DNA of 64,000 nucleotides from Prochlorococcus marinus str. GP2 (GCF_000759885.1 NZ_JNAH01000008.1:62001-126000); one strand, 5' to 3'; counted from the first letter of the stretch, positions 38,560 through 48,731 are shown. Translations and numbers: made by a program. Notes: generated by a model from the sequence alone, not told the origin.

Positions 38560-39288
38560 TTAAAGGAAATCATTTATTCTTCTGTTAATCTCACTATAAG
38601 CCTCAATGAGCCCCCCTAAATCATTTCTAAATCTGTCTTTATCTAAGCTTACAATTGTATCATTTTTCTGGTTTAGATCCCACAATCTACAATTATCAGG
38701 ACTTATTTCATCGCCAAGTAATATGTTTTTTTTAGAATCAAACCCAAACTCTAACTTGAAATCTACAAGTTGAAGCTTGATATTTTCAAAAAAACTTTTA
38801 AGGATTATATTAATCTTTAGAGTTAAATCTATAATAAATTCTAAATCTTTAGCGCTTATTATTTTCATTAATTGAATTCTATCTTTTGTAATTAGTGGAT
38901 CATTAAGTTCATCATTCTTAAGATAAATATCAATTAATGGTTTTTCCAGTACAGTCCCAGATTTAATAGTTGTCTGTTTACATAAAGATCCATAAGCAGT
39001 ATTTCTCAAAACAATTTCTAATGGAATTATATTTATTTTTTGTGCAATCATTGTATTGTCATTTTTGAGTTCAAGGAAATGAGTCGGAATCTTCTTCTGT
39101 ATCAGAAGTTCAAAAATTCTTGTACTAATTAGGCAATTAAGTTTGCCTTTGCCTTCAAATTTAGCTTTTTTCAACGCATTAAAAGCTGTAGCATCATCTT
39201 TAAATTCAATGATTACTTTATCTGCATCATCATGAGTAAATATTTTTTTTGCTTTGCCTTCATAAATTAATTCATATTTGTTATTCAT
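38560..39288 (-). CDS. purC: Phosphoribosylaminoimidazole-succinocarboxamide synthase
   Basis: A SAICAR synthetase of 242 residues. YEGKAKKIF, EFKDDATAFN, LEIVLRNTAYGSL and LVDFKLEFG (PurC signature 2) followed by DEISPDNCRLW are all present. It ligates aspartate to CAIR in purine synthesis. It is divergent from purD across 136 bases, which suggests shared purine-responsive control. Confidence 0.97.
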   Translation of the reverse strand: MNNKYELIYEGKAKKIFTHDDADKVIIEFKDDATAFNALKKAKFEGKGKLNCLISTRIFELLIQKKIPTHFLELKNDNTMIAQKINIIPLEIVLRNTAYGSLCKQTTIKSGTVLEKPLIDIYLKNDELNDPLITKDRIQLMKIISAKDLEFIIDLTLKINIILKSFFENIKLQLVDFKLEFGFDSKKNILLGDEISPDNCRLWDLNQKNDTIVSLDKDRFRNDLGGLIEAYSEINRRINDFL

Positions 39289-39424
39289 GAATTCAAGACC
39301 TCATTTGATTACTAAAAGTAAGATATTTAATTAACATATTTATTAAAGATCAATTTTCTAAGTTAGTTTAATCCATTTTAACTGATTATTTATCGAATCC
39401 CCATAACCTTCAAAAAACACATTT

Positions 39425-40756
39425 ATGAGCATTAATTCAACAAGTTCCAAGAATTTCAATAGACTAGAAAATATTTTAATTATTGGAAATGGAGGAAGGG
39501 AAAATTCTTTAGCTTGGATTATTCAGAAAAATGATTTAGTAAAAAAAGTTTATTTAATTCCTGGTAACGCTGGTTCACAAAGAATAAACAAATGTGAAAG
39601 GTTAAAAATGGACATAAACAATAAAAAAGAATTAGTTGAAAAGCTTGAATTTTTAAAAATAGATTTAATTGTAATTGGACCAGAAATACCTTTAGCGAAT
39701 GGATTGGCCGATTACCTTCGCAAAAAAGACTTTAAAGTATTTGGTCCTGGCAAAGATGGAGCAAAACTGGAATATAGCAAATCTTGGGCAAAGGAATTTA
39801 TGAAAGATGCAAATATTCCGACTTCAAAATTTTGGAAAGTAAATTCTCTAGAAGAAGCAAAAAAAATTATTTATTCATCATCAATTCCATTGGTAGTGAA
39901 AGCTGATGGTTTAGCTTCAGGTAAAGGTGTTTTTATTCCAGATTCAAAAATAGATTGTCTTGAAGCAGCAGAATCAATCTTTAATGGTAAGTTTGGTAAC
40001 TCAGGGAATGTAGTAGTTCTAGAAGAAAAAATTCAGGGTCCAGAAGTTTCGGTTTTTGCTCTTTGCGATGGCAAGAAATATTTATTACTTCCAAGCGCGC
40101 AAGATCACAAACGTCTTAATGAGAAAGATAAAGGTCCAAATACAGGAGGGATGGGAGCTTATTCTCCAGCACCACTTTTAACAGAAGATAATCTTTATAA
40201 GATAAAAAAAGAGATTATTGAACCTACAATAGATGAGCTAAATAAAAGGAATATTGACTATAAAGGCGTAATTTATTTTGGGTTGATGATCACAAAATCT
40301 GGGCCAAAAGTTATAGAATATAATTGCAGATTTGGCGATCCTGAATGCCAAACGATAATGCCTTTGATGGATCAAAATTTTGTGTTTCTTTTAGAAAAAT
40401 GCGCAATGGAAAATTTAACAGGTAATGAAAAAATTGATATTTCTAATAAGGTCAGTGGTTGTGTAATAGCAACCTCAAAAGGTTATCCTCATGAATATAA
40501 AACAGGCTTTCCAATAAAGTTAGGTGAGATTGATTCAAATGATTGTCAAATTTTCGACTCGGGGACTACTTTAAGTAAAAATGGGGACTTATTAACTGAT
40601 GGAGGAAGAGTTTTAAGTATTGTCTGTCAAGATAAAGATTTTGACTTGGTATTTGAAAAAGCATACAAAAATTTGAACGAAATAAATTTTAAAGGTATTT
40701 ATTTTAGAAATGATATAGGTCATCAGGTAAGAAAAAACTATCACAAGGGGAACTAG
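39425..40756 (+). CDS. purD: Phosphoribosylamine--glycine ligase
   Basis: An ATP-grasp GAR synthetase of 443 residues. ILIIGNGGRENSLAW at the N-terminus, VVKADGLASGKGVFI in the ATP-grasp core and RFGDPECQTIMPL (PurD signature) confirm it. It is divergent from purC and followed four bases later by the sensor kinase gene, with which it is probably co-transcribed. Confidence 0.97.
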   Translation: MSINSTSSKNFNRLENILIIGNGGRENSLAWIIQKNDLVKKVYLIPGNAGSQRINKCERLKMDINNKKELVEKLEFLKIDLIVIGPEIPLANGLADYLRKKDFKVFGPGKDGAKLEYSKSWAKEFMKDANIPTSKFWKVNSLEEAKKIIYSSSIPLVVKADGLASGKGVFIPDSKIDCLEAAESIFNGKFGNSGNVVVLEEKIQGPEVSVFALCDGKKYLLLPSAQDHKRLNEKDKGPNTGGMGAYSPAPLLTEDNLYKIKKEIIEPTIDELNKRNIDYKGVIYFGLMITKSGPKVIEYNCRFGDPECQTIMPLMDQNFVFLLEKCAMENLTGNEKIDISNKVSGCVIATSKGYPHEYKTGFPIKLGEIDSNDCQIFDSGTTLSKNGDLLTDGGRVLSIVCQDKDFDLVFEKAYKNLNEINFKGIYFRNDIGHQVRKNYHKGN

Positions 40757-40760
40757 GATT

Positions 40761-42827
40761 ATGGTAAATACTAATAGTCACGAAAGTAGAGAATATAATA
40801 TGGCCGATAGTGAAGATATCAATGATAACTATTGGATCAATAGACTCCTCGCGTGGTGGAGTGGGTTCAGTTTAAGAACAAAACTGTTAGCTATAGCCAC
40901 TCTTGTTGTCAGCCTCCTAATGACAGGAATAACTTTCTTTGCTTTAAATAGTATTCAAAGAGATGCAGGAATGAATGATACTAGATATGCTCGGGATCTT
41001 GGCTTATTATTATCTGGGAATGTAACAGAATTAGTTGCAAACAACCAAAAAAAAGAAATTTCAAATGTAGCTGAAAAGTTTTGGAGATCAAGCCGAAATT
41101 TGCGTTATATATTTTTTACTGATGCTGAAGACATAGTGCAACTTGGAATACCAATTAGCGCCACTCCAACAAGTTCAGATAGCCAGTTTCAACTTACTAG
41201 AAAATTAAAGCTACCCGCAGAGTTAAAGAAAAGGCCACAATTCCCTTTAGTTAGGCAACATGTAACACCTCAAGGTCAAGTAACAGACGTTTTTGTTCCA
41301 ATGTTATGGAAAGGGAAATATCTAGGAACTTTAGCTTTAGGAGTTACACCTAATAAAAAAGCTTTAGCTAGCGCCGCATTAACCAGAGAAGTGACCATAG
41401 CAGTTTTCATCTCTATTTGGGTTTTAGTAATCCTCGGTGCTGTATTCAACGCACTTACAATTACTAGACCTGTAAGGGAATTAGTAAGAGGTGTTAGGGA
41501 AATTTCAAAAGGAAACTTTAAATCCAGAATTTCATTACCTATGACAGGAGATTTAGGAGAACTTTTAAATGGATTTAACAGAATGGCCACTCAGTTAGAG
41601 AATTATGATGAGGCAAACATTGAAGAACTTAAAGCAGCTCAAATAAAACAGCAATCACTTATAGCTACTATGGCTGATGGTGCAATTCTATTGGATTCCC
41701 AAGGTAAAATTGTACTTACAAATCCAACAGCAAAAAGATTATTTCGTTGGGAAGGCAGATTCTTAGAAGGAAAATATTTTTTAAATGAAATCCCTGAAAT
41801 TCTATCTAATGATTTACACATAAATATAGAGTCTTTATTAAATAGAGAAAAAGAAAAAGATGATTTAAGGATAAGCTTAGGAGAACCTGCTAGAACTTTA
41901 AGAATTGTTCTACAATCTGTTTTAGACACAAACAAAATTGAATTAAAAGGTATTGCAGTCACAATTCAAGACCTAACAAGAGAGGTAGAACTAAATGCAG
42001 CGCAAAATAGATTTATTAGTAATGTTTCTCATGAACTAAGAACCCCACTTTTTAATATCAAAAGTTATGTAGAGACCTTACATGATTTAAAAGATCAACT
42101 CTCCAATGAAGAACAACTAGAGTTCTTAGGAATTGCAAATTCAGAGACTGATAGGCTAACAAGGCTAGTTAATGATGTTTTAGATTTATCAAGACTAGAG
42201 TCAGGGAAAATAATTCAGCTAGAAGAAATGGATATTAAACCTGCAATAGAACAGACTCTTAGAAACTATAGACTTAATGCTACAGAAAAAAATGTTTCAT
42301 TGGCACATGATATTGAAGAAACTATCCCTTCAATTCTCGGAAATTTTGATTTACTTTTACAAGTTTTTGATAATTTACTAGGTAATGGATTGAAATTTAG
42401 TCCTAAAAACAGCAGCCTTATGATAAGAGCATATACTTGGCCAGACTCATGTCCTGCATTCCCTCCTGATGACAGAAATCATGAAGCTCCTCAATGTGAG
42501 TTAATTTCACCATTACCCAAAGTAAGGATTGAGATTGCTGATACAGGTTCAGGAATATCTCAAGCGGATCAAGAAAAGATATTTGACCGTTTTTATAGAG
42601 TGGAGAATTCCGTGCATACTGAGCAAGGAACAGGTTTGGGGTTATCGATAGTGCGTGGGATAATTGAAAAACATGGTGGAGAGATACGCATGGCAAGTGA
42701 ATTAGGCGTAGGAACAACCTTCTGGTTTGACTTGTCCTTGGCACAATCTGACAAAGATGAATTATTGACTCAAAGTATTAATAATACAGATAACTTTTCT
42801 AGCTCTGAAATCAGTGAAATCATCTAA
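40761..42827 (+). CDS. nblS: Sensor histidine kinase, NblS/DspA (Hik33) type
   Basis: 688 residues. Transmembrane helix 1 (about 42-64), a periplasmic sensor loop (65-210), helix 2 (211-232), HAMP (235-287), PAS (about 298-405), HisKA with His424 in FISNVSHELRTPL, and HATPase_c with DNLLGNGLKFSP, DTGSGIS and GTGLGLSI. This domain order is that of NblS/DspA/Hik33, the conserved cyanobacterial kinase for high light, redox and nutrient stress. It signals to RpaB-type regulators and controls hli genes. An alternative start is ATG 40800. The gene converges on kaiC with a four-base overlap. Confidence 0.82.
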   Translation: MVNTNSHESREYNMADSEDINDNYWINRLLAWWSGFSLRTKLLAIATLVVSLLMTGITFFALNSIQRDAGMNDTRYARDLGLLLSGNVTELVANNQKKEISNVAEKFWRSSRNLRYIFFTDAEDIVQLGIPISATPTSSDSQFQLTRKLKLPAELKKRPQFPLVRQHVTPQGQVTDVFVPMLWKGKYLGTLALGVTPNKKALASAALTREVTIAVFISIWVLVILGAVFNALTITRPVRELVRGVREISKGNFKSRISLPMTGDLGELLNGFNRMATQLENYDEANIEELKAAQIKQQSLIATMADGAILLDSQGKIVLTNPTAKRLFRWEGRFLEGKYFLNEIPEILSNDLHINIESLLNREKEKDDLRISLGEPARTLRIVLQSVLDTNKIELKGIAVTIQDLTREVELNAAQNRFISNVSHELRTPLFNIKSYVETLHDLKDQLSNEEQLEFLGIANSETDRLTRLVNDVLDLSRLESGKIIQLEEMDIKPAIEQTLRNYRLNATEKNVSLAHDIEETIPSILGNFDLLLQVFDNLLGNGLKFSPKNSSLMIRAYTWPDSCPAFPPDDRNHEAPQCELISPLPKVRIEIADTGSGISQADQEKIFDRFYRVENSVHTEQGTGLGLSIVRGIIEKHGGEIRMASELGVGTTFWFDLSLAQSDKDELLTQSINNTDNFSSSEISEII

Positions 42828-44353
42828 TTGCTATCTAACCCTTTAAAAACATTTTGAACATTTTGATCAGGAATAACTCTATGAGGTGCACCACTAAATA
42901 TCTGTTCAAAGTTAGAAAAAGAATCTTTTATTTCAGGCCCTCGATTTGTGATAATAAATTCTCTTATTCTTTTATCATGCCAAGATCCTCGCATTTTAAA
43001 AACATTTAAAGCTCTAGCCATCTCTCCTTTTATTTCTACGTATTGAAGTAATAATATAGTATCTGTAATGGTTGAGATGTGAGAATCAGTAATAGAATGA
43101 CTTCCCATAAACTCTTCTGCAGTATTAGTAAAAAAGCCGGCTATCTCTTCTTGTTTTGTGTAACCAGTAACTGCAATCACAAACTGTCTAAATGCGTTTA
43201 AACTAACACCCCTAGCTAATGCAGAGAGAGAATCTATTGCCATTCTCTTTGGTTTAAATTGATTAATTTGCGTCTTTATGATTTGCAAGTGATCTTCTAA
43301 ACCAGTTGATTCAGGATATGCACAAATAATTTTTAATAAACCATCACTTTCCATTTTTTCAAAATCTATGCCCCAACTTGTAGCATTCCTAAGTAATTGC
43401 GCCCTAGATTCTTCATATGCAAAAAGTATTGCTCTTTCATTATTGCTGTAAGCATCTTCTACAAATTTTGATACGAGCATTGTTTTACCTGTACCAGTTG
43501 CTCCTGTGGCAAGAATAATGGAATCTTGGAAATAACCTCCTCCACACATATCGTCAAGATCTTTAACTCCCGAGCTAATCCTAATATTTGAGGAACTCTG
43601 CGTTAATCTCATTGCTCCAAGAGCAAAAACACTTATACCATCTGTTCCCATAGTGAATGGATATTCGCCTTTCATATGTACAGTCCCTCTTAACTTCAAG
43701 ACTTCTAGAGTTCTTCTTCTCTTTTCCGACTCAAGAACATTTCTTAATAAAACAACGTTATCAGATACGAATTCTTCTACTCCATACCTAGCAATTGGGC
43801 CGTAATCATCAACCCTTTCTGTAGTCATAACTGTAGTCACACCTATTTCTTTTAATCTTGCAATCAGTCTAAATATTTCTCTTCTAACAACGTAAATGGC
43901 GTCATACTGTTGAAAAACAGCAGTTATTGAATCTATTGCAACTCTTTTAGCCTTATATTTCCTAATTGCATAACTAATTCTCTCAATAAGACCAGACAAG
44001 TCAAAATTACCTGCGACATCTTGACCGTCCGGATCCGGAGAAGCATCCAATATAAACAATTTATTTTGATCAATTAAATCTTGTAAATCCCATCCGAAGC
44101 TGGCAGCATTTCTTATTATGTCTAAAGGTGATTCTTCAAATGTTACGAATATCCCAGGTTCATCAAAATTACAGATCCCATGATGCAAATATTGAAGAGA
44201 AAAAACAGTTTTACCTGTGCCTGAAGTGCCACTGACAAGAGTGCTTCGAGATACAGGCAACCCCCCCCTACAAACATCATCAAAACCCTCTATGCCAGTA
44301 GGTAATTTTTGAACTTGCATTTTATTTGATTTGCCAAATTTCTTATCTTTCAT
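42824..44353 (-). CDS. kaiC: Circadian clock ATPase/kinase KaiC
   Basis: A two-domain RecA-like hexamer-forming protein, 509 residues from ATG 44353 (a TTG at 44365 would add four). Walker A motifs are GTSGTGKT in CI (about 42-49) and GATGTGKT in CII (about 284-291). The CII phosphorylation pair Ser-Thr is intact in SITDSHISTITDT (Ser427/Thr428, matching Ser431/Thr432 of Synechococcus). Paired catalytic Glu residues lie in VTFEES and FAYEES. A C-terminal tail is present but no kaiA exists beside kaiB. That fits the Prochlorococcus clock, which behaves as an hourglass-type timer. Confidence 0.98.
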   Translation of the reverse strand: MKDKKFGKSNKMQVQKLPTGIEGFDDVCRGGLPVSRSTLVSGTSGTGKTVFSLQYLHHGICNFDEPGIFVTFEESPLDIIRNAASFGWDLQDLIDQNKLFILDASPDPDGQDVAGNFDLSGLIERISYAIRKYKAKRVAIDSITAVFQQYDAIYVVRREIFRLIARLKEIGVTTVMTTERVDDYGPIARYGVEEFVSDNVVLLRNVLESEKRRRTLEVLKLRGTVHMKGEYPFTMGTDGISVFALGAMRLTQSSSNIRISSGVKDLDDMCGGGYFQDSIILATGATGTGKTMLVSKFVEDAYSNNERAILFAYEESRAQLLRNATSWGIDFEKMESDGLLKIICAYPESTGLEDHLQIIKTQINQFKPKRMAIDSLSALARGVSLNAFRQFVIAVTGYTKQEEIAGFFTNTAEEFMGSHSITDSHISTITDTILLLQYVEIKGEMARALNVFKMRGSWHDKRIREFIITNRGPEIKDSFSNFEQIFSGAPHRVIPDQNVQNVFKGLDSN

Positions 44354-44435
44354 AGTTTTGTTCAAGAAAATTTTTTTAATAAAAAATAAACAATAAACAT
44401 TAAATTTATCTTTAATTATAAAAGTTTTCTATGTG

Positions 44436-44753
44436 TTATTTATCTCCACTATATTCAGTTTCAGTTAATTCATCAAAAAGTAAATCTAACCCAATTAAAA
44501 CTTTTTCTCTATCAGAAAGGTCACCAATTATCCTTCTCACTGGTGGAGGTAAAATTTTAGCTAAGGTTGGAGTAGCTAAAATCTTGTCTTCCTCTGCAAG
44601 TTGTGGTTGCTTAAGGACGTCTATAACCTTCAAGGCATAAACCCCTTTAAATTCATTTTCTAAAATTTCTCTTAAAGTATTTAATGCTCTCATTGAATTA
44701 GGAGTATTCCCCGCGACATAGAGTTTTAAAATATATGTTTTTCTTGCTGCCAT
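44436..44753 (-). CDS. kaiB: Circadian clock protein KaiB
   Basis: A thioredoxin-like fold-switching protein of 105 residues: [60 protein letters not shown]. It binds phosphorylated KaiC. It lies 82 bases upstream of kaiC on the same strand. The 144-base gap to divergent rplU leaves no room for kaiA, which occupies about this position in other cyanobacteria. Confidence 0.98.
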   Translation of the reverse strand: MAARKTYILKLYVAGNTPNSMRALNTLREILENEFKGVYALKVIDVLKQPQLAEEDKILATPTLAKILPPPVRRIIGDLSDREKVLIGLDLLFDELTETEYSGDK

Positions 44754-44852
44754 TATTAAAATTCCTCAATTTGATATAAAAGATTTAAAACAACCCTTGA
44801 CTTATTACACTACAAAATAAGAAAATAGACAAACTGTATTGATTGCTGATTT

Positions 44853-44879
44853 GGCTTAATCAAATTATAAATTTGAGCC
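44853..44879 (+). promoter_or_regulatory. Hairpin in the rplU 5' leader
   Basis: A stem with perfect CAAATT/AATTTG (44861-44866 and 44870-44875), three-base loop, continued by GGCT/AGCC (44853-44856 and 44876-44879) past a four-base bulge. It ends 18 bases before the rplU ATG and would be in the leader of rplU-rpmA. It could be a translational autoregulation site, as ribosomal protein leaders often are, but no known L21-leader consensus was recognised. Confidence 0.35.
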
Positions 44880-44897
44880 TAATAGCGTCTCCTAGAC

Positions 44898-45338
44898 ATG
44901 ACAAATTCTAAAAAATCTTCAGACAATTCTTCTAAAAGTAATGAATTGTACGCAATAGCCGAAACTTCAGGTCAACAATTTTGGTTCGAAGTAAACAGAT
45001 ACTACGATATTGACAGGTTAAATGCAAAAGAGAAAGAAAAGATAACACTTGAAAAAGTTTTACTCTTAAAAGACAAAGACTCTATCACTGTAGGAAAACC
45101 TTACATAAAAGATGCAAAAATTGAACTAGAAGTTGTCTCTCATAAAAGAGATAAGAAAATTATTGTTTACAAGATGCGTCCGAAAAAAAAGACAAGAAGA
45201 AAAATGGGTCATAGACAAGAACTTACAAGAGTTATGGTAAAATCTATATCAATGGGTAAAGGCACTCCTAAGTCTTCTTCAAAAAAAGAAACTGTTAAAA
45301 AGGAAGCTAAACCAAAATCAGAAAAATCAACAAATTAA
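44898..45338 (+). CDS. rplU: Ribosomal protein L21
   Basis: 146 residues. The L21 domain (about 15-115) includes YAIAETSGQQFWFEVNRYYDIDRL, LKDKDSITVGKPYIKDAKIE and KMRPKKKTRRKMGHRQELT. An extra Lys/Ser/Glu-rich tail (about 115-146) extends beyond the usual 103 residues of E. coli L21. It is paired with rpmA nine bases downstream, the usual L21-L27 operon. Confidence 0.96.
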   Translation: MTNSKKSSDNSSKSNELYAIAETSGQQFWFEVNRYYDIDRLNAKEKEKITLEKVLLLKDKDSITVGKPYIKDAKIELEVVSHKRDKKIIVYKMRPKKKTRRKMGHRQELTRVMVKSISMGKGTPKSSSKKETVKKEAKPKSEKSTN

Positions 45339-45347
45339 ACATTTCTA

Positions 45348-45608
45348 ATGGCACATAAAAAAGGAACAGGTTCTACTAGAAACGGTCGAGATTCAAATTC
45401 TAAAAGACTGGGTGTCAAAGCTTATGGTGGTGAAAAAGTAACTGCTGGATCAATTTTAATTCGCCAAAGAGGTACATCATTTTTGCCTGGAAACAATGTT
45501 GGTAAAGGTAAAGATGACACGCTTTTTGCACTAAAAGAAGGAACCGTAAGTTTCGAAAGCATTAAACGAAATTTAAGAAATAGAAAAAGAGTTAATATAG
45601 TTATCTAA
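45348..45608 (+). CDS. rpmA: Ribosomal protein L27
   Basis: 86 residues: [24 protein letters not shown] and [24 protein letters not shown] are the L27 pattern. The N-terminus reaches the peptidyl transferase centre. It begins directly with AHKKG-type sequence, without the cleavable extension seen in Firmicutes. The 3' end overlaps the convergent methyltransferase by eight bases. Confidence 0.97.
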   Translation: MAHKKGTGSTRNGRDSNSKRLGVKAYGGEKVTAGSILIRQRGTSFLPGNNVGKGKDDTLFALKEGTVSFESIKRNLRNRKRVNIVI

Positions 45609-46341
45609 TTTTCCTATAAGCTCTTGCAGTTATAAGAATAGGATGAAATACCTCTAAAAATTTTGATTGAAGAGTCTCAAAAAACTTTTCAATAATTTTA
45701 CTTTCATCGATATGAAAAGGATATTCATTGTTATCTCCTTTGTAGAAATACCAATTGAATAGAGCAATAGAATTACTATCCATAATCTCACTGAAATGAT
45801 TAATTTGAGAAGCTGGATCTGCAAGATGTTCCAAAACATCAAAGCAAACTATAGTATCAAATTTAACTATTTGTGTATCTTGAATTGTCTTGCAAAAAGT
45901 AAGTTTTTTTTCAACTCCTAATTGCTTAGCCCTGTATTCAACAAAATTTCTATTTGTTTGATTAATATCTACAAAAAAAACATGCTCAACTTTTGAAGAC
46001 ATAGCGTTAGCTAGGGCATGCGTACCAATACCTCCTCCAAAATCCAAAACTAAACCTTTAGAAAATCTCTGCTGAAGTTTTAAAGTATCAGCTATATAGT
46101 CCCTACTTGTGATATGCCAAGCAGCTAAATCAGCTACATGCCTATCTCCTACAATATCAGTGTAAAAATCTGAAACATCATTCAAAGCATCGCCAGGATG
46201 TGAATTTGCCAAATTCATCTTTGCACTTGCAAGGAATCCATCTAAATCACATTCCCTAATAGATAAGTATTCCATTAAGTGTGATTTCAAATTGAAAGCA
46301 TTGTCTATAAACTCTTTTAAAATGAAATTATTATTTTTCAA
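45601..46341 (-). CDS. Class I SAM-dependent methyltransferase, substrate unknown
   Basis: 246 residues. Motif I is [15 protein letters not shown], followed by [19 protein letters not shown] (acidic loop) and [18 protein letters not shown] (post-I/II region), as in UbiE/Methyltransf_12-like enzymes. An N-terminal helical part of about 85 residues ([39 protein letters not shown]) may bind substrate. No specific substrate can be named. It lies between convergent rpmA and divergent truB. Confidence 0.8.
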   Translation of the reverse strand: MKNNNFILKEFIDNAFNLKSHLMEYLSIRECDLDGFLASAKMNLANSHPGDALNDVSDFYTDIVGDRHVADLAAWHITSRDYIADTLKLQQRFSKGLVLDFGGGIGTHALANAMSSKVEHVFFVDINQTNRNFVEYRAKQLGVEKKLTFCKTIQDTQIVKFDTIVCFDVLEHLADPASQINHFSEIMDSNSIALFNWYFYKGDNNEYPFHIDESKIIEKFFETLQSKFLEVFHPILITARAYRKIR

Positions 46342-46418
46342 TTTTCTTACTCTAAATTTCCAATACCAAAATCATAGAATGATCATAAATCTTTCTCAAA
46401 GTATTCTTAATATTAAAA

Positions 46419-47342
46419 ATGGAAACTAAAGATGGATTCTTAGTAATTAATAAAGATAAAGGCTGCACCTCTCATGATTGCGTTAAACAAATAAGGAAGT
46501 TACTAAATACAAAAAAAGTCGGACATACAGGGACTCTTGACCCAGAAGTTATAGGAACATTACCAATCGCTATAGGCAATGCAACGAGATTTATTCAATA
46601 TCTTCCTCAGGGTAAAACTTATATAGGACAAATTAAATTAGGGATAAGAACTAACACAGATGATATTCAAGGCGAAATAATTAGTCAAAAAAGTTGGCCT
46701 ACAATCAGCGATGAAAAATTAGATCAATACTTAAATAGATTTAGAGGAATCATTAAACAAATTCCTCCGAAAGTTTCTAGTGTTCACGTTAATGGAGAGA
46801 GAGCTTATAAAAAATCGTTCAGGAATGAAAATTTTCAATTAGCACCAAGAGAAGTAAAAATAGAAGAACTTATTTTAATGAAATGGGACCAAATTAACGG
46901 AATCATAGAAATAAAAATAAAATGTTCAGCTGGCACATATATAAGATCAATCGCAAGAGATATAGGAGAAATTCTCAATTCCGAAGGTTGCCTTCTGCAA
47001 CTAAAAAGAATTTCAGCTTGTGGCTTTGATGAACAAAACTCGATAAAAATATCTGATATCGAAAAAGAAAAAGGTAAAAATAACTCGAAAAATTTTATTA
47101 TTCCAACAATTTCTGCTCTTAATCACATTTCAACATTTGTCTTAACTTTTGAAGAGCAAATCAATTTTTGGCAAACTGGAAGAGCAATTAAAATTGATAT
47201 TAATTATTTAAAAAAAAGCAAAACTTTTGATTATAAAAAACCCATAAAGGTTATAGATAAAAGACAAAAATTGCTAGGGATAGGTTTCTTAAATGAGGAT
47301 CAAACTAATATAAATCCAAAATTAGTTCTTAATGCAAAATAA
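46419..47342 (+). CDS. truB: tRNA pseudouridine-55 synthase
   Basis: 307 residues. The catalytic Asp41 lies in [19 protein letters not shown] (35-53); [16 protein letters not shown] and [15 protein letters not shown] are TruB motifs. It makes psi55 in the T loop. The C-terminal region (about 230-307) is divergent. It converges with the SpoIID-like gene, three bases apart. Confidence 0.95.
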   Translation: METKDGFLVINKDKGCTSHDCVKQIRKLLNTKKVGHTGTLDPEVIGTLPIAIGNATRFIQYLPQGKTYIGQIKLGIRTNTDDIQGEIISQKSWPTISDEKLDQYLNRFRGIIKQIPPKVSSVHVNGERAYKKSFRNENFQLAPREVKIEELILMKWDQINGIIEIKIKCSAGTYIRSIARDIGEILNSEGCLLQLKRISACGFDEQNSIKISDIEKEKGKNNSKNFIIPTISALNHISTFVLTFEEQINFWQTGRAIKIDINYLKKSKTFDYKKPIKVIDKRQKLLGIGFLNEDQTNINPKLVLNAK

Positions 47343-47345
47343 TTT

Positions 47346-48731
47346 TTATAAAAAATATTTTTTAAAAGGTTTTATCTCAACTCCTTTATAAAAATGTTTT
47401 AAGATAGTTTTTGCTTTTGCTCCCTGATTCGCCATATGTTTAGCTCCCCATTGACTCATCCCAACACCATGACCAGATCCAAATCCTGAAACTACTAAAA
47501 TCTTTGCTGGAGAAGATGAAGAATTAAGAGGATTTCTGGGAACTAATAATCTTTGACCTATCTTTATTATTGATGAATCTTTAATATTATTTAACGCAAC
47601 GATTTCCTCAACACTTACATCATATTGATCAGCAATAACTATCAAGGTTTCTCCAACTCGAACAATATGGGTAAGAGGTTCATTTTCTAATCCATTTGTT
47701 GATAATAATTTAGGAGTATGATTAAGAGATTTAAATTCATTATCTTCGACAAATTTAAATCTAACTAAAGTACTTTTAAGGTTCATTTTTTTTCGAATAT
47801 CAACTCCTGAAATTTGATCAGTACCAAAATCACCATGAATTCTTACATTTTTTACTCGACCCGTACTTGTTACATTTAAGATTTCAATTTTGTTTATCCC
47901 TCCAATCCGTGGGAATAATTTTTGCAATTGAGATTGTGAGAACTTTTGATTCCATCGAAGTTTTGGATTATTTTTATCAAAGTCTTTAACACTTGATAAA
48001 TATGGATATTTATTTTTCCATACATCTTGGCTATTCTCTGTCATGCCAGCAGAACTACTATGAAATAAAGCATTAATTAATTTGTTTTCATAAGTTAAAA
48101 CTAATGATCTTGTGCTGTTTACTGCTCTTTTAGTTTTATGTGTCCCAGCCTCAAGTCCTATATAGACCTGATTCATATTTGTCGAATCAATATCGTATAG
48201 AGGATTTCCTTTTTGCTTCAAAGCATAAGTTCTAGATGCGATAGCTTGAGCTTTTAATGCTTCCAAAGGCCATTTAGCGGGCATTTCTGAACCAACAACA
48301 CTAGCGAGATACTTCTCAATCCCAAGAACATTAACTACCAATATGTAATTATCACTTATAAAAATGTTCAATTTACCTGCGTATCTTTTCTGACCAACCC
48401 AAATGCCTCTTCTATCTGAGGAACTCACTAAAAATTTTTCTTTATTTTTCAAATCATAAATTTTTTGTTTATTCTTATCAAAAATTAGAGTAGTTCTATT
48501 ATTTTGTTTTTTTAAAGTTAAACCTTTAATTTTTTTATTTGAAAATCTTTGACCTTTGATTGTTAATGGAATTGATCTATCTGACCTAATTCTAATTTTT
48601 TTGTCTTTTAAAATTAGAACACTTATGTTAGGTTCTTTTGAAGCTGATAAAGCTCGATTTTGAGAAAAACAAAAAATTAATATACTTATTAAACAAAAGT
48701 TATGGGTGTTTTTTATGATCTTTAATATCAC
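47346..48731 (-). CDS. SpoIID/LytB domain protein with LysM
   Basis: 461 residues. The N-terminus has a hydrophobic stretch (NFCLISILIFCFSQNRALSA), a likely signal peptide. A SpoIID/LytB domain (about 135-345) has LGIEKYLASVVGSEMPAKWPLEALKAQAIASRTYAL, containing the catalytic-type Glu, and ALFHSSSAGMTENSQDVW. A LysM repeat follows (about 350-395, HIVRVGETLIVIADQYDVSVEEIVALNN). Near the C-terminus GSGHGVGMSQWGAKHMANQG is the conserved end of SpoIID. The family cleaves denuded glycan strands; an exported wall-remodelling role is likely here. Confidence 0.88.
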   Translation of the reverse strand: MILKIIKNTHNFCLISILIFCFSQNRALSASKEPNISVLILKDKKIRIRSDRSIPLTIKGQRFSNKKIKGLTLKKQNNRTTLIFDKNKQKIYDLKNKEKFLVSSSDRRGIWVGQKRYAGKLNIFISDNYILVVNVLGIEKYLASVVGSEMPAKWPLEALKAQAIASRTYALKQKGNPLYDIDSTNMNQVYIGLEAGTHKTKRAVNSTRSLVLTYENKLINALFHSSSAGMTENSQDVWKNKYPYLSSVKDFDKNNPKLRWNQKFSQSQLQKLFPRIGGINKIEILNVTSTGRVKNVRIHGDFGTDQISGVDIRKKMNLKSTLVRFKFVEDNEFKSLNHTPKLLSTNGLENEPLTHIVRVGETLIVIADQYDVSVEEIVALNNIKDSSIIKIGQRLLVPRNPLNSSSSPAKILVVSGFGSGHGVGMSQWGAKHMANQGAKAKTILKHFYKGVEIKPFKKYFL

